Shown here piece after piece: positions 11,646 through 19,711 of a stretch of 64,000 nucleotides of DNA. The DNA lies in assembly GCF_003967275.1 (NCBI RefSeq), contig NZ_AP018721.1:1426001-1490000 (forward strand), given 5' to 3'. This DNA comes from Sulfuritortus calidifontis. Lineage in GTDB: Bacteria > Pseudomonadota > Gammaproteobacteria > Burkholderiales > Thiobacillaceae. The notes beneath the pieces are model-generated. The model saw only the letters and a list, made by a program, of their open reading frames with translations, searched no databases and was not told where the DNA came from. The position numbers and the translations under genes are program-made. Numbering within the stretch: position 1 is the stretch's first letter; each line of letters starts with the position of its first letter.

Positions 11646-12101
11646 TCATAAGGATTGAACGAAGTCGAGCACCGCCTGGGCATGACCGGGCACCTTCACG
11701 CCGCGCCAAGCCTGGATCAGCCTGCTCTTGCCGTCGATGACGAAGGTGCTGCGCTCGATGCCACGCACCTGTTTGCCATACATGTTCTTCAGCTTGATGA
11801 CATCGAACAGCTGGCAGGCCTTTTCCTCGGCATCGGACAAGAGATCGAAGGCCAGATCATGCTTGGCTTTGAACCCCTCATGCGATTTCACGCTGTCGCG
11901 CGAGATGCCGAACACCTCGCAGCCCACGGCCTGGAATTGGGGATAGAGCTGGCTGAAGTCTCGCCCCTCGCTGGTGCAGCCCGGGGTGTTGTCTTTGGGA
12001 TAGAAGTACAGGACGAGTGGCTTGCCGCGGTAGTCTGCGAGGCGAAATGTCTTGCCAGAGGTGCCGGGTAGTTCGAAATCTGGGATTGTCTGTTTAGTCA
12101 T
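11646..12101 (-). CDS. bcp: Thioredoxin-dependent peroxiredoxin, Bcp/PrxQ family
   Basis: The start is placed at the ATG at 12101 (MTKQTIPDFELPGTSGK), giving 151 residues as usual for Bcp. The peroxidatic cysteine is Cys42 in YPKDNTPGCTSE. The second cysteine five residues later, found in many PrxQ proteins, is absent. Other cysteines are at about 61 (GCEVFGIS) and 96 (EKACQLFD); the latter is placed like the resolving cysteine of the alpha-3 subtype. It reduces hydrogen and organic peroxides in the cytoplasm with thioredoxin. It lies 26 bases upstream of phoH. Confidence 0.93.
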   Translation of the reverse strand: MTKQTIPDFELPGTSGKTFRLADYRGKPLVLYFYPKDNTPGCTSEGRDFSQLYPQFQAVGCEVFGISRDSVKSHEGFKAKHDLAFDLLSDAEEKACQLFDVIKLKNMYGKQVRGIERSTFVIDGKSRLIQAWRGVKVPGHAQAVLDFVQSL

Positions 12102-12179
12102 GGACCAAAGTGACCTCTTTGGCCCGATTATGCGCAATGCGCCGGGGGGGTTCAAGTGGAAAACCGGCCTGGCGCCGGC

Positions 12180-13397
12180 TCATGCCAAGGCCAGCCCGTC
12201 GGCCCAGGCCAGGGCCTGGAGCTGGACCGCATTGACCTCGGCCGGGTCCAGGCCCAGGGCATTGGCTGAAGTCTCGATGCCGGCGAAGTTCTGGTTCTCG
12301 CAGCACTCGATCAGGCTCAAATAAGGGGCGTAAGGCCCGGTCCGCTTCAGCAAAGCCTCGGAGACCGGCTCGGGCACCGGCGTGCGTTCGAGAATGGTCT
12401 GCATCGGGGCGTCAAGCAAGGCGTCGAGCAGGGAGAACATGCCGGTGATGAACAACTCGTCCTGGGTCTGCATGTCATGTCGCCGCTTGGCCAGCAGCTC
12501 GCAGATCCGCCCGCGGCAGGCCGCCGTGCGGGCAAGCAAAGGCATGGTCGGCTCCTCGCTCGCCGTCACCAGCAGCAGGGACAGCCAGCGGTACAGCGAT
12601 TGCATGCCGATGATTGCCAGCGCCTGGCGCACGCTATGAACCTGCTGCGCCAAGCTGAAGCTGGCCGAGTTGACGAAGCGCAGCAGGCGGATGGTCAGGA
12701 CGGTATCGCGCCGCAGCGATTCCTCGATCTGCTTGATGTCCTCGCATATCCGAACCTTGTTCATGAGTTCGAGCACGGACAACTGGGTCGGCTTGATCGT
12801 CTTGTTGGCGATGTTCTCGGGCCGCGCGAAGTAATAGCCCTGGAAGTATTCGATCCCTTCCGCCTTGCACAACTCGAACATCTCGCGGGTTTCCACCTTC
12901 TCCGCCAGCAGCTTGCCTTTGTAGAAACTGCGGATGTGGTGAATGATTTCCACCGTCTTGTCCGGCGGCTGCTCCAGGACATCGAGCTTGATGTAGTCGA
13001 CCAGCGGCATCAGCGGCTGGTATTCCGGCAGGCAGACGAAATCGTCCAGGGCGAAGCGATAGCCCTGCTGGCGCAATTCCTGGATGCGTGCCACCAGCAC
13101 CGGCGAGATCTTCACGGTCTCGAGGATTTCGAACACCACATGCTGCGGCGGCAACAAGGTGACGAAATCGCTCATCAGGGTCGCTTCGTCGAGATTGATG
13201 AAGGCCTGGCTGCCTTGCAGCAGCCAGTCGGTGCCCAGGCACAGGGTGTTGTTGATGACCTCGACCCCGGCCTGCAAGGGGTTCTGGACATTGGCCGACC
13301 GGCAGGACTCGGTTTGCCGAAACAGCAGTTCATAAGCCACCAGCCGATGCCCCTTGTCGACAATAGGTTGTCGAGCAAGATAGCTCACTGTTGTCAT
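12180..13397 (-). CDS. EAL-HDOD domain signalling protein
   Basis: A 405-residue protein with an N-terminal EAL-like domain (about 5-200) and a C-terminal HDOD domain (about 200-390, beginning near LELMNKVRICEDIKQ). It starts SYLARQPIVDKGHRLVAYEL, the YuxH-type beginning. The catalytic EAL triplet appears as YELLFR, and several metal ligands of active c-di-GMP phosphodiesterases look missing. The EAL part is therefore probably a degenerate binding or regulatory module. HDOD domains act as non-enzymatic signalling scaffolds. No neighbour points to a specific pathway. A GC-rich inverted repeat just after the stop (near 12160-12182) could act as terminator. Confidence 0.85.
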   Translation of the reverse strand: MTTVSYLARQPIVDKGHRLVAYELLFRQTESCRSANVQNPLQAGVEVINNTLCLGTDWLLQGSQAFINLDEATLMSDFVTLLPPQHVVFEILETVKISPVLVARIQELRQQGYRFALDDFVCLPEYQPLMPLVDYIKLDVLEQPPDKTVEIIHHIRSFYKGKLLAEKVETREMFELCKAEGIEYFQGYYFARPENIANKTIKPTQLSVLELMNKVRICEDIKQIEESLRRDTVLTIRLLRFVNSASFSLAQQVHSVRQALAIIGMQSLYRWLSLLLVTASEEPTMPLLARTAACRGRICELLAKRRHDMQTQDELFITGMFSLLDALLDAPMQTILERTPVPEPVSEALLKRTGPYAPYLSLIECCENQNFAGIETSANALGLDPAEVNAVQLQALAWADGLALA

Positions 13398-13659
13398 GCG
13401 TTCTCCATCGTCCTCGGCCCCTGTTCTGGGGGCATCGTTCTATTCAGTCCGGCCATAAGGCCTTAAGCACATTGTGCCTGCCATCGACTGCGGCACCCAT
13501 CGATAGCTAGGCTACCACGCAAATAAAACTCTGGCCCATGGCTCGGTTGCAACAACTGACCAAGAAATCATTCAAGAGGGGACAAATCGAGCAATCGGAT
13601 CGAAATGAAGATGGCCGCTTGGGCAATAAAAAAGGGGCCACAAGGCCCCTTTCTTGATC
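13398..13659. other. Intergenic region between EAL-HDOD start and tRNA-Ser
   Basis: The left part must hold the promoter of the minus-strand EAL-HDOD gene. The right part holds the tRNA-Ser terminator. I see no open reading frame with a convincing start. Confidence 0.4.
13627..13652 (-). terminator. Rho-independent terminator after tRNA-Ser
   Basis: Stem AAAGGGGCC/GGCCCCTTT (13631-13639 and 13644-13652) with a 4-base loop. On the minus strand it is followed by a U-rich tract. It lies eight bases past the CCA end of tRNA-Ser. Confidence 0.85.
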
Positions 13660-13750
13660 TGGCGGAGAGGGGGGGATTCGAACCCCCGTCAGGGTATTAC
13701 CCTGAACACGCTTTCCAGGCGTGCGACTTAAACCACTCATCCACCTCTCC
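13660..13750 (-). tRNA. tRNA-Ser(GGA)
   Basis: A 91-nt class II tRNA on the minus strand, from 13750 to 13660. The acceptor arms GGAGAGG (5') and CCTCTCC (3') pair, a G discriminator follows and CCA is encoded. The anticodon arm is CACGC-CTGGAAA-GCGTG with anticodon GGA, which reads UCC and UCU. The long variable arm has the stem CAGGGTAATACCCTG, and the T arm is GGGGG-TTCGAAT-CCCCC. All parts of a bacterial serine tRNA are present. Confidence 0.97.
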
Positions 13751-14085
13751 AGATTCCTTACCACACCGGCGCCACACGCTTTGGCTCCGGCCGCCGCCAC
13801 GCGGCTTAACTTGGCTCGCGCCAAGTTAGCCTACGCCGCAACAAGCCACTGCGTGGCGTGTTGTCCAGGCGTGCGACTTAAACCACTCATCCACCTCTCC
13901 AGATCCCTTGCTACGCCGGAGCCACACACTTCCTTCGGCTTCGGTATGTTGTCCGCAAAGAGCGCGAGAGAATACACGGAACCTGATGTCAAAACAAGGC
14001 GCCCAGGCCTTTCAGGCCGGGGCGGACGTCGGTGGATGCTAGAATTGGCCGCCTTCGACCCGACCCGGTTTCCCCAAGTATTTTC
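13751..14085. other. Intergenic region upstream of tRNA-Ser and the VTT gene
   Basis: This 335-base stretch holds no convincing gene. It contains a hairpin (GGCTTAACTTGGC/GCCAAGTTAGCC, 13803-13831), a second copy of the tRNA-Ser 5' half and its upstream flank (13864-13904 and beyond), and the leader of the VTT-domain gene. The tRNA promoter is expected immediately upstream (higher coordinates) of 13750. Confidence 0.5.
13864..13904 (-). pseudogene. Duplicated 5' half of tRNA-Ser (fragment)
   Basis: 41 bases identical to 13714-13754, which is the 5' half of tRNA-Ser (acceptor 5' strand, D arm, anticodon 5' strand up to CCTGGA) plus four upstream bases. The similarity continues weakly into the upstream flank (both copies go on with a GGCGCCACACNCTT-like or GGAGCCACACACTT-like segment). 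The copies are 150 bases apart in the same orientation. The second lacks the 3' half and cannot fold as a tRNA. It looks like a tandem duplication that later diverged. Confidence 0.85.
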
Positions 14086-14787
14086 ATGAAATATCGCTTC
14101 ATCCTGCGCGGCCTGATCGTCATTGCCTCTCTGGCAGCCTTGGGCTATCTGATCGAAACGACCCAGTTGGCCAACCTGCTCGATGAGAAATGGATCGACC
14201 GCGAGGTGCGCGGCCAGGGTTTGAACGGCGATCTGCTGTTTCTGGCGATCGGCGGCCTGGCCACCGCCATCGGCCTGCCCCGCCAACTCATCGCCTTCCT
14301 TGGCGGCTATGCCTACGGCATTCTGGCCGGTACCCTGCTGGCCACCCTGGCTGCCGGACTCGGTTGCCTGCTGGCCTTCTACTATGCCCGCCTGGTCGGA
14401 CGTTCGCTGGTGGCGGAGCGCTACTCGGGTCGGATCCGCAAGCTGGACGACTTCGTCCAGAGCAATCCGTTCAGCATGACCCTGCTCATCCGGCTGCTGC
14501 CGGTAGGCAGCAATCTGGTCACCAATCTCGTGGCCGGCGTCTCCAGCGTGCGCGCCCTCCCCTTCTTCGCCGGCTCCTTGCTCGGCTACCTGCCGCAGAG
14601 CCTGATCTTCGCCCTGGTCGGCGGCGGGGTCCAGGTCGACAGCACTTGGCGCATCGTCCTCGCCGTCGCCCTGTTTATCGTGGCCGGCATCCTGGGCACC
14701 CAGCTCTATCGCCGCTTCCGCCACGGCAAGAGCTTCGACGAAGAGGTCGACGCCAAGCTGGGCGAAGTTCCCGACGCCCAGGACTGA
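14086..14787 (+). CDS. VTT-domain (TVP38/TMEM64, DedA-related) inner membrane protein
   Basis: The start is placed at the ATG at 14086 (MKYRFILRGLIVIASLAALG), which begins at the first membrane helix and gives 233 residues. The central VTT (SNARE-associated) domain contains IGLPRQLIAFLGGYAYG, FYYARLVGR and IRLLPVGSNLVTNLVAGVSS. About five to six hydrophobic segments are visible, with a charged cytoplasmic tail (KSFDEEVDAKLGEVP). Family members are linked to lipid scrambling or small-molecule transport, but the substrate here is unknown. It converges on the ammonium transporter, with four bases between stop codons. Confidence 0.88.
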   Translation: MKYRFILRGLIVIASLAALGYLIETTQLANLLDEKWIDREVRGQGLNGDLLFLAIGGLATAIGLPRQLIAFLGGYAYGILAGTLLATLAAGLGCLLAFYYARLVGRSLVAERYSGRIRKLDDFVQSNPFSMTLLIRLLPVGSNLVTNLVAGVSSVRALPFFAGSLLGYLPQSLIFALVGGGVQVDSTWRIVLAVALFIVAGILGTQLYRRFRHGKSFDEEVDAKLGEVPDAQD

Positions 14788-14791
14788 CCGT

Positions 14792-15994
14792 TTACCAGTT
14801 GGTCTCCCGCTCCGGCGTGGCCGAGATCCTGTGGATGGACAAATCGGCGCCGTTGAACTCGGCCTCGGCGTCGAGGCGGATGCCCACCGCCAGCTTGAGC
14901 ACGCCATAAACCACAAATCCCCCGATCAGGGCCACCGCGATGCCGAGCAAGGTGCCGAGCCCCTGCGCGGCCAGGCTGACGCCGCCGATGCCGCCCAGGG
15001 CCTGCAGGCCGAAGAGGCCGGCCGCGATGCCGCCCCAAGCGCCGCACAGGCCATGCAGCGGCCAGACCCCGAGCACGTCGTCGATCCGCCATTTGTTCTG
15101 GGTGATGGTGAACATCCAGACGAACAAGGCGCCGGCCACCGCGCCCGTGGCCAGGGCGCCGGCCGGGTGCATCAGATCGGAACCGGCACAGACGGCGACC
15201 AGTCCGGCCAAGGGCCCGTTGTGAATGAAGCCTGGATCGTTGCGGCCGGCCACCAGGGCCGCCAGGGTGCCGCCGACCATGGCCATCAAGGAATTGACCG
15301 CGACCAGCCCCGAGGCGGCCTCGACGCTCTGGGCCGACATGACGTTGAAACCAAACCAGCCCACGGTGAGGATCCAGGCCCCCAGCGCCAGAAAGGGAAT
15401 GCTCGAAGGCGGGTGGGCCGACACCAGCCCGTCCTGGCGGTAGCGGCCACGCCGGGCGCCGAGCAGGAGCACGGCGGGCAGCGCGATCCAACCACCCACG
15501 GCGTGTACCACCACCGAGCCGGCGAAATCATGGAACTTGGCGCCGAAGGCGGCATTGAGCCAATCCTGGAACCCGAGATTGTTGTTCCAGACCAGGCCCT
15601 CGAAGAAGGGATAGACGAAGCCGACCAGGATGAAGGTGGCCGCCAGTTGCGGATTGAACTTGGCCCGCTCGGCGATGCCGCCGGAAATAATGGCCGGGAT
15701 GGCGGCGGCGAAGGTCAGGAGGAAGAAGAACTTCACCAGGTCGTAGCCGTTCTTCTGGCTCAGCGCGCTCGCCCCGGTCATGAAATCGACGCCGTAAGCC
15801 AGGCTGTAGCCGATGAAGAAATAGGCGATGGTGGAGACACTGAAGTCGGTCAATATCTTCACCAGGGCGTTGACCTGGTTCTTCTTGCGTACCGTGCCCA
15901 GTTCCAGGAAGGCGAAGCCCGAGTGCATGGCCAGGACCATGACCGCCCCCAAAAGCAGGAACACCACGTCGGCACCGGATTTGAATACGTCCAT
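14792..15994 (-). CDS. amt: Ammonium transporter, Amt family
   Basis: The start is set at the ATG at 15994 (MDVFKSGADVVF), because GGAGG lies at the right distance before it; an earlier ATG would add four residues. The 400-residue protein has about 11 membrane helices and no cleavable signal peptide. Both pore histidines are present, in SVVVHAVGGWIALP and in VWPLHGLCGAWGG, as is the KKNQVNALVKILTDF segment after helix 1. It conducts ammonium into the cell. No glnK/PII gene is adjacent, unlike many amtB loci. A sigma-54 promoter lies upstream. Confidence 0.94.
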   Translation of the reverse strand: MDVFKSGADVVFLLLGAVMVLAMHSGFAFLELGTVRKKNQVNALVKILTDFSVSTIAYFFIGYSLAYGVDFMTGASALSQKNGYDLVKFFFLLTFAAAIPAIISGGIAERAKFNPQLAATFILVGFVYPFFEGLVWNNNLGFQDWLNAAFGAKFHDFAGSVVVHAVGGWIALPAVLLLGARRGRYRQDGLVSAHPPSSIPFLALGAWILTVGWFGFNVMSAQSVEAASGLVAVNSLMAMVGGTLAALVAGRNDPGFIHNGPLAGLVAVCAGSDLMHPAGALATGAVAGALFVWMFTITQNKWRIDDVLGVWPLHGLCGAWGGIAAGLFGLQALGGIGGVSLAAQGLGTLLGIAVALIGGFVVYGVLKLAVGIRLDAEAEFNGADLSIHRISATPERETNW

Positions 15995-16027
15995 TACCAC
16001 CTCCAATAGAGAATCGGATAATGGCTA

Positions 16028-16041
16028 GCAAGACCCGTGCC
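16028..16041 (-). promoter_or_regulatory. Sigma-54 (RpoN) promoter of amt
   Basis: On the minus strand AAGGCACGGGTCTTGCTA contains the invariant GG (16041-16040) and GC (16029-16028) with exactly ten bases between, matching the -24/-12 consensus (TGGCAC-N5-TTGCW). Predicted transcription would start near 16016, 22 bases before the amt ATG, leaving room for the GGAGG site. A near-palindromic ATAGTGCACCATAAT just upstream resembles an NtrC half-site, but this is weak and very close to the promoter. Confidence 0.75.
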
Positions 16042-16086
16042 TTATTATGGTGCACTATAAATCAATGGGTTATGAAAACCGCACCA

Positions 16087-16113
16087 AAACAAAACGCCCC
16101 ATGACGGGGCGTT
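16087..16113 (-). terminator. Rho-independent terminator after tatC
   Basis: Stem AACGCCCC/GGGGCGTT (16093-16100 and 16106-16113) with a 5-base loop, followed on the minus strand by TTTTGTTTT. It closes the long minus-strand unit that ends with tatC. Confidence 0.85.
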
Positions 16114-16144
16114 GATTGCTCAAATGCACAGCCAAGGTGCAAAT

Positions 16145-16960
16145 TCAGCGACGATCTTGCTCGTTCTCCATTCGGTCCAGCTCGGCCTCGAGTTCATCTT
16201 CGGATAAAGGCCGGTAGGCCTCCTCCTCCGCTGCCTCGGCCTCGACCTTTTTCTTCTCCATCAGGCCGGCCACCAGCACACCCAGTTCATAAAGTAGCCA
16301 CAGCGGTACAGCCAGCATGATCTGCGAAATCACGTCCGGCGGGGTGAAGATGGCGCCGATGATGAAGGCACCGACAATGACATACGGCCGCGCCTGCTTG
16401 AACTGCTCGACGCTGACCATGCCCATCCTGGCCAAGGCCACCACCACGATGGGCACCTCGAAGGTGATGCCGAAGGCTATGAACAGGGTAATGACGAAAT
16501 CCAGGTACTTGTTGATGTCGGTCATTACCGCCACCCCGGCCGGCGCCACGCTGACGATGAAGCCGAACACCACGGGGAAGACGAAGAAGTAGGCGAAGGC
16601 CATACCGCACAGGAACAGCAGCACGCTTGCCGTTACCAGCGGCAGGATGAATTTCTTCTCATGGGCATACAGGCCGGGGGCGACGAAGGACCAGGCCTGG
16701 TACAGGATGTAGGGCAATGCGCCGAGGAAGGCGGTGATCATCGCCACCTTGATCGGCACGAAGAAGGGGGTGACCACCTCGGTGGCGATCATCTGGCCGC
16801 CCTTGGGCAGCTTGCTCAGCAGCGGCTCGGCCAGCAGCGTGTAGAGCTCATTGGCGAAGGGCACCAGGATCACGAACAGGATCACCCAGGCCAGCACCGC
16901 CCTGAGCAGGCGGTCACGCATTTCGATCAGATGCGAAATGAAGGTTTCCTGGCTGTCCAT
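16145..16960 (-). CDS. tatC: Sec-independent protein translocase TatC
   Basis: A 271-residue membrane protein with six hydrophobic segments. The conserved start FISHLIEMRDRLLRAV forms part of the twin-arginine signal-peptide binding site. IATEVVTPFFVPIKVAM is typical of the first periplasmic loop and LPYILYQAWSFVAPGLY follows. The charged C-terminal tail is longer than in many homologues. It works with TatA and TatB to export folded proteins. It starts two bases after the tatB stop and is the last gene before the terminator. Confidence 0.96.
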   Translation of the reverse strand: MDSQETFISHLIEMRDRLLRAVLAWVILFVILVPFANELYTLLAEPLLSKLPKGGQMIATEVVTPFFVPIKVAMITAFLGALPYILYQAWSFVAPGLYAHEKKFILPLVTASVLLFLCGMAFAYFFVFPVVFGFIVSVAPAGVAVMTDINKYLDFVITLFIAFGITFEVPIVVVALARMGMVSVEQFKQARPYVIVGAFIIGAIFTPPDVISQIMLAVPLWLLYELGVLVAGLMEKKKVEAEAAEEEAYRPLSEDELEAELDRMENEQDRR

Positions 16961-16962
16961 GG

Positions 16963-17424
16963 TCAGGCGGGCCTGCGCTTGTCGGCCGGCTCAGGCTCGA
17001 GCGGCAGTTCCATCTGCGCCTGTGGGGGCTCTTCCGCTGGCGACTCGGACAAGAGGCTGGCATCGTCCAGGACGGCAGCCGTCTCGGCCTCCGTCTCGGC
17101 TTCGACTTCAGGCGGTGTGATCGAACCGATGGTCTGCTGCAGGGCCTGCTCCAGCTTGTTGGCCTCGGCCTTGACGCTGCCGCCGGTCTCTTCGGCGACA
17201 ATCTCGAAGCGCTGGGCCGTCGCCTGCAAGTCCTTCTGCGCCTTGCGCAACTCCTCCAGGTGGATGTCGCGCTCGACATCCTGCTTGACCTGATTGACGT
17301 AGCGGTTGAGCCGGCCCAGCAGGGAACCCGCCGTGCGGGCCACCTTGGGCAAGCGCTCGGGACCGATGACGATCAGGGCGACGACCCCGATCACCAGCAG
17401 TTCGGAAAAACCGATATCGAACAT
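16963..17424 (-). CDS. tatB: Sec-independent protein translocase TatB
   Basis: The start is the ATG at 17424 ([20 protein letters not shown]), the standard TatB beginning; the longer frame adds non-conserved residues. The 153-residue protein has one N-terminal helix, the [11 protein letters not shown] hinge, an amphipathic helix and a long acidic, Ala/Glu-rich tail. TatB hands signal peptides from TatC to the TatA pore. It lies between tatA and tatC, as in the usual operon. Confidence 0.95.
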   Translation of the reverse strand: MFDIGFSELLVIGVVALIVIGPERLPKVARTAGSLLGRLNRYVNQVKQDVERDIHLEELRKAQKDLQATAQRFEIVAEETGGSVKAEANKLEQALQQTIGSITPPEVEAETEAETAAVLDDASLLSESPAEEPPQAQMELPLEPEPADKRRPA

Positions 17425-17520
17425 AGAGGATAGGCAGGTAGTAAGTATCGAGCCGCGAGTGGCGTTCAAACCGCGCCCTACGGGCGCACGATGAAGCGAC
17501 TGGCTACTCGCTACCGGCTA
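17425..17520. repeat. tatA-tatB spacer with repeated GTAGC words
   Basis: A 96-base gap in an otherwise tight operon. On the minus strand it reads TAGCTAGTAGCCGGTAGCG then AGTAGCC, three close GTAGC words, followed by the inverted repeat GCGCCC/GGGCGC. It has no gene. It looks like a slipped short-word repeat and not a classical terminator. Confidence 0.5.
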
Positions 17521-17748
17521 CTAGCTATTTTGCTTGTCCTTGACCTCGCCCTCGATGGTGGTGCCGCCGGCCTCGCCCTGGCGCGGCAGTTCGGTCGGCT
17601 TGTTCTGCTCTTCCTTCATGGCGTCCTTGAAGCCCTTGACCGCGCCACCCAGGTCGCTACCGATGTTGCGCAGTTTCTTGGTGCCGAACACCAGCAGCAC
17701 CACGACCAGCACGATCAGCCAATGCCAAATGCTAAAACCGCCCATCAC
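17521..17748 (-). CDS. tatA: Sec-independent protein translocase TatA
   Basis: A 75-residue protein with the TatA plan. A short N-terminal membrane helix ([17 protein letters not shown]) is followed by the hinge [23 protein letters not shown], an amphipathic helix, and a charged tail with [10 protein letters not shown]. It forms the size-variable pore of the Tat system. It follows the HIT gene by 29 bases and precedes tatB. Confidence 0.96.
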   Translation of the reverse strand: MMGGFSIWHWLIVLVVVLLVFGTKKLRNIGSDLGGAVKGFKDAMKEEQNKPTELPRQGEAGGTTIEGEVKDKQNS

Positions 17749-17777
17749 AAAGCTCCTTCAAAAAATATCGTCCAATC

Positions 17778-18113
17778 TTACAACGGTCTGGGACCGGAGC
17801 CACCGAGCACGTGCACGTGCAGATGGAACACCTCCTGGCCGCCGCCCTTGCCCGTATTGATCGAAGTCCGAAAGCCTGTGCTGAGACCTTGCTCCATGGC
17901 CAACTTGGGCGCCAACAAAAGGATTTTACCCAGGATATCCCGATGTGCATCAGTACATTCGGACAGGGAATCGACGTGGACCTTGGGAATGATCATGAAA
18001 TGCACCGGCGCAGCCGGGTTGATGTCGTGGAAGGCCAGGACATCGTCGTCCTCGTAGACCTTTTTGCTGGGGATCTGCCCGGCCACGATCTTGCAGAAGA
18101 TGCAGTCGCTCAT
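17778..18113 (-). CDS. HIT family nucleotide-binding hydrolase (HinT-like)
   Basis: The start is the ATG at 18113 (MSDCIFCKIVAGQIPSKKVY), giving 111 residues, normal for HinT-like proteins. The histidine triad is seen as FHLHVHVLGG near the C terminus. CIFCKI gives a zinc-type Cys pair at the N terminus. Family members hydrolyse purine nucleoside phosphoramidates such as aminoacyl-AMP. The position between hisE and tatA is common in beta- and gammaproteobacteria. Confidence 0.93.
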   Translation of the reverse strand: MSDCIFCKIVAGQIPSKKVYEDDDVLAFHDINPAAPVHFMIIPKVHVDSLSECTDAHRDILGKILLLAPKLAMEQGLSTGFRTSINTGKGGGQEVFHLHVHVLGGSGPRPL

Positions 18114-18170
18114 TTGCCCTCCTTGCGAAAAGCCTTTTGGCTCCGGCATAACATCCTGCTTCGCATGATA

Positions 18171-18515
18171 TTAGCCTTCACCGAAAGGCTTCCCGCTCTT
18201 CTCAGAGCGGGAAGCCTTTTCCTCAATCCCAGAAATGCCTTCCCGACGAGCCAGCTCATTCAGGATGTCGTTCGGATGGATGCCCTGCTGGGCCAGTAGC
18301 ACCAAGCTGTGGAACCAGAGGTCGGCGGTCTCGTAGATGATCTTCTCGCGCTCGCCGTCCTTGGCCGCCATGATGGTCTCGGCCGCCTCCTCCGCCACCT
18401 TCTTCAGGATGGCGTCCAGGCCCTTGGCGTAGAGCTTGGCCACGTAGGAACTCTGGGGGTCCGCCTGTTTGCGGGCCTCCAGGGTCCGGGCCAGTCGATC
18501 GAGTATGTCATTCAT
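18171..18515 (-). CDS. hisE: Phosphoribosyl-ATP pyrophosphatase
   Basis: The start is the ATG at 18515 ([17 protein letters not shown]), giving 114 residues. The MazG-like all-alpha fold is recognisable from [33 protein letters not shown] and the metal-binding [14 protein letters not shown]. It removes pyrophosphate from phosphoribosyl-ATP in the second step of histidine synthesis. It is separate from hisI but overlaps it by four bases (ATGA). Confidence 0.95.
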   Translation of the reverse strand: MNDILDRLARTLEARKQADPQSSYVAKLYAKGLDAILKKVAEEAAETIMAAKDGEREKIIYETADLWFHSLVLLAQQGIHPNDILNELARREGISGIEEKASRSEKSGKPFGEG

Positions 18516-18894
18516 TTGTAGATCTCTTTGGGGTCCTTCAGCACCGGCTCCACCGCCCGCCACTCGCCATTCTCCAGCTTTTGGAAGAAGCAGCTGTGGC
18601 GGCCGGTGTGGCAGGCGATGCCGCCCTGCTGCTCGACTTTCAGCAGGATCACGTCCTCGTCGCAGTCGGTGCGGATCTCCAGCACCTTCTGGGTGTGGCC
18701 GGATTCCTCGCCCTTGTGCCACAACTTCTGACGCGAACGCGACCAGTATACGGCCTCGCCCAGTTCGGCGGTCTTTGCCAGGGCGGCGCGGTTCATCCAG
18801 GCCACCATCAGGATGTCGCCGCTGGCGGCGTCCTGGGCGATGGCCGGCAACAGGCCGTCGGCCGGCCAGTTCAGCTTATCCAGCCAAGCCTTGC

Positions 18895-18898
<4 letters not shown>
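18512..18898 (-). CDS. hisI: Phosphoribosyl-AMP cyclohydrolase
   Basis: The start is the ATG at 18898 ([20 protein letters not shown]), giving 128 residues. Typical segments are [33 protein letters not shown] and the zinc- and magnesium-binding [12 protein letters not shown] with [13 protein letters not shown]. It opens the purine ring of phosphoribosyl-AMP in the third step of histidine synthesis. It overlaps hisF upstream and hisE downstream by four bases each, so the three are translationally coupled. Confidence 0.95.
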
Positions 18899-19665
<767 letters not shown>

Positions 19666-19673
19666 GATTCAGC

Positions 19674-19701
19674 GAGGAGTGAGGAGTGAGGGGTGAGGAG
19701 G
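19674..19701. repeat. Four tandem heptamers in the hisA-hisF gap
   Basis: On the plus strand GAGGAGT, GAGGAGT, GAGGGGT and GAGGAGG stand head to tail. In the his mRNA (minus strand) this is a CCTC-rich, anti-Shine-Dalgarno-like stretch ending nine bases before the hisF start codon. It fills most of the 46-base gap. Confidence 0.85.
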
Positions 19702-19711
19702 AAACATCGGC

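Noticed and set aside
13864-13904. A second functional tRNA-Ser
   Set aside because: Only the 5' half is present. The anticodon arm 3' side, variable arm, T arm and acceptor 3' strand are missing.
19674-19701. A CRISPR-like direct repeat array
   Set aside because: The units are seven bases, without spacers; it is a short tandem repeat.
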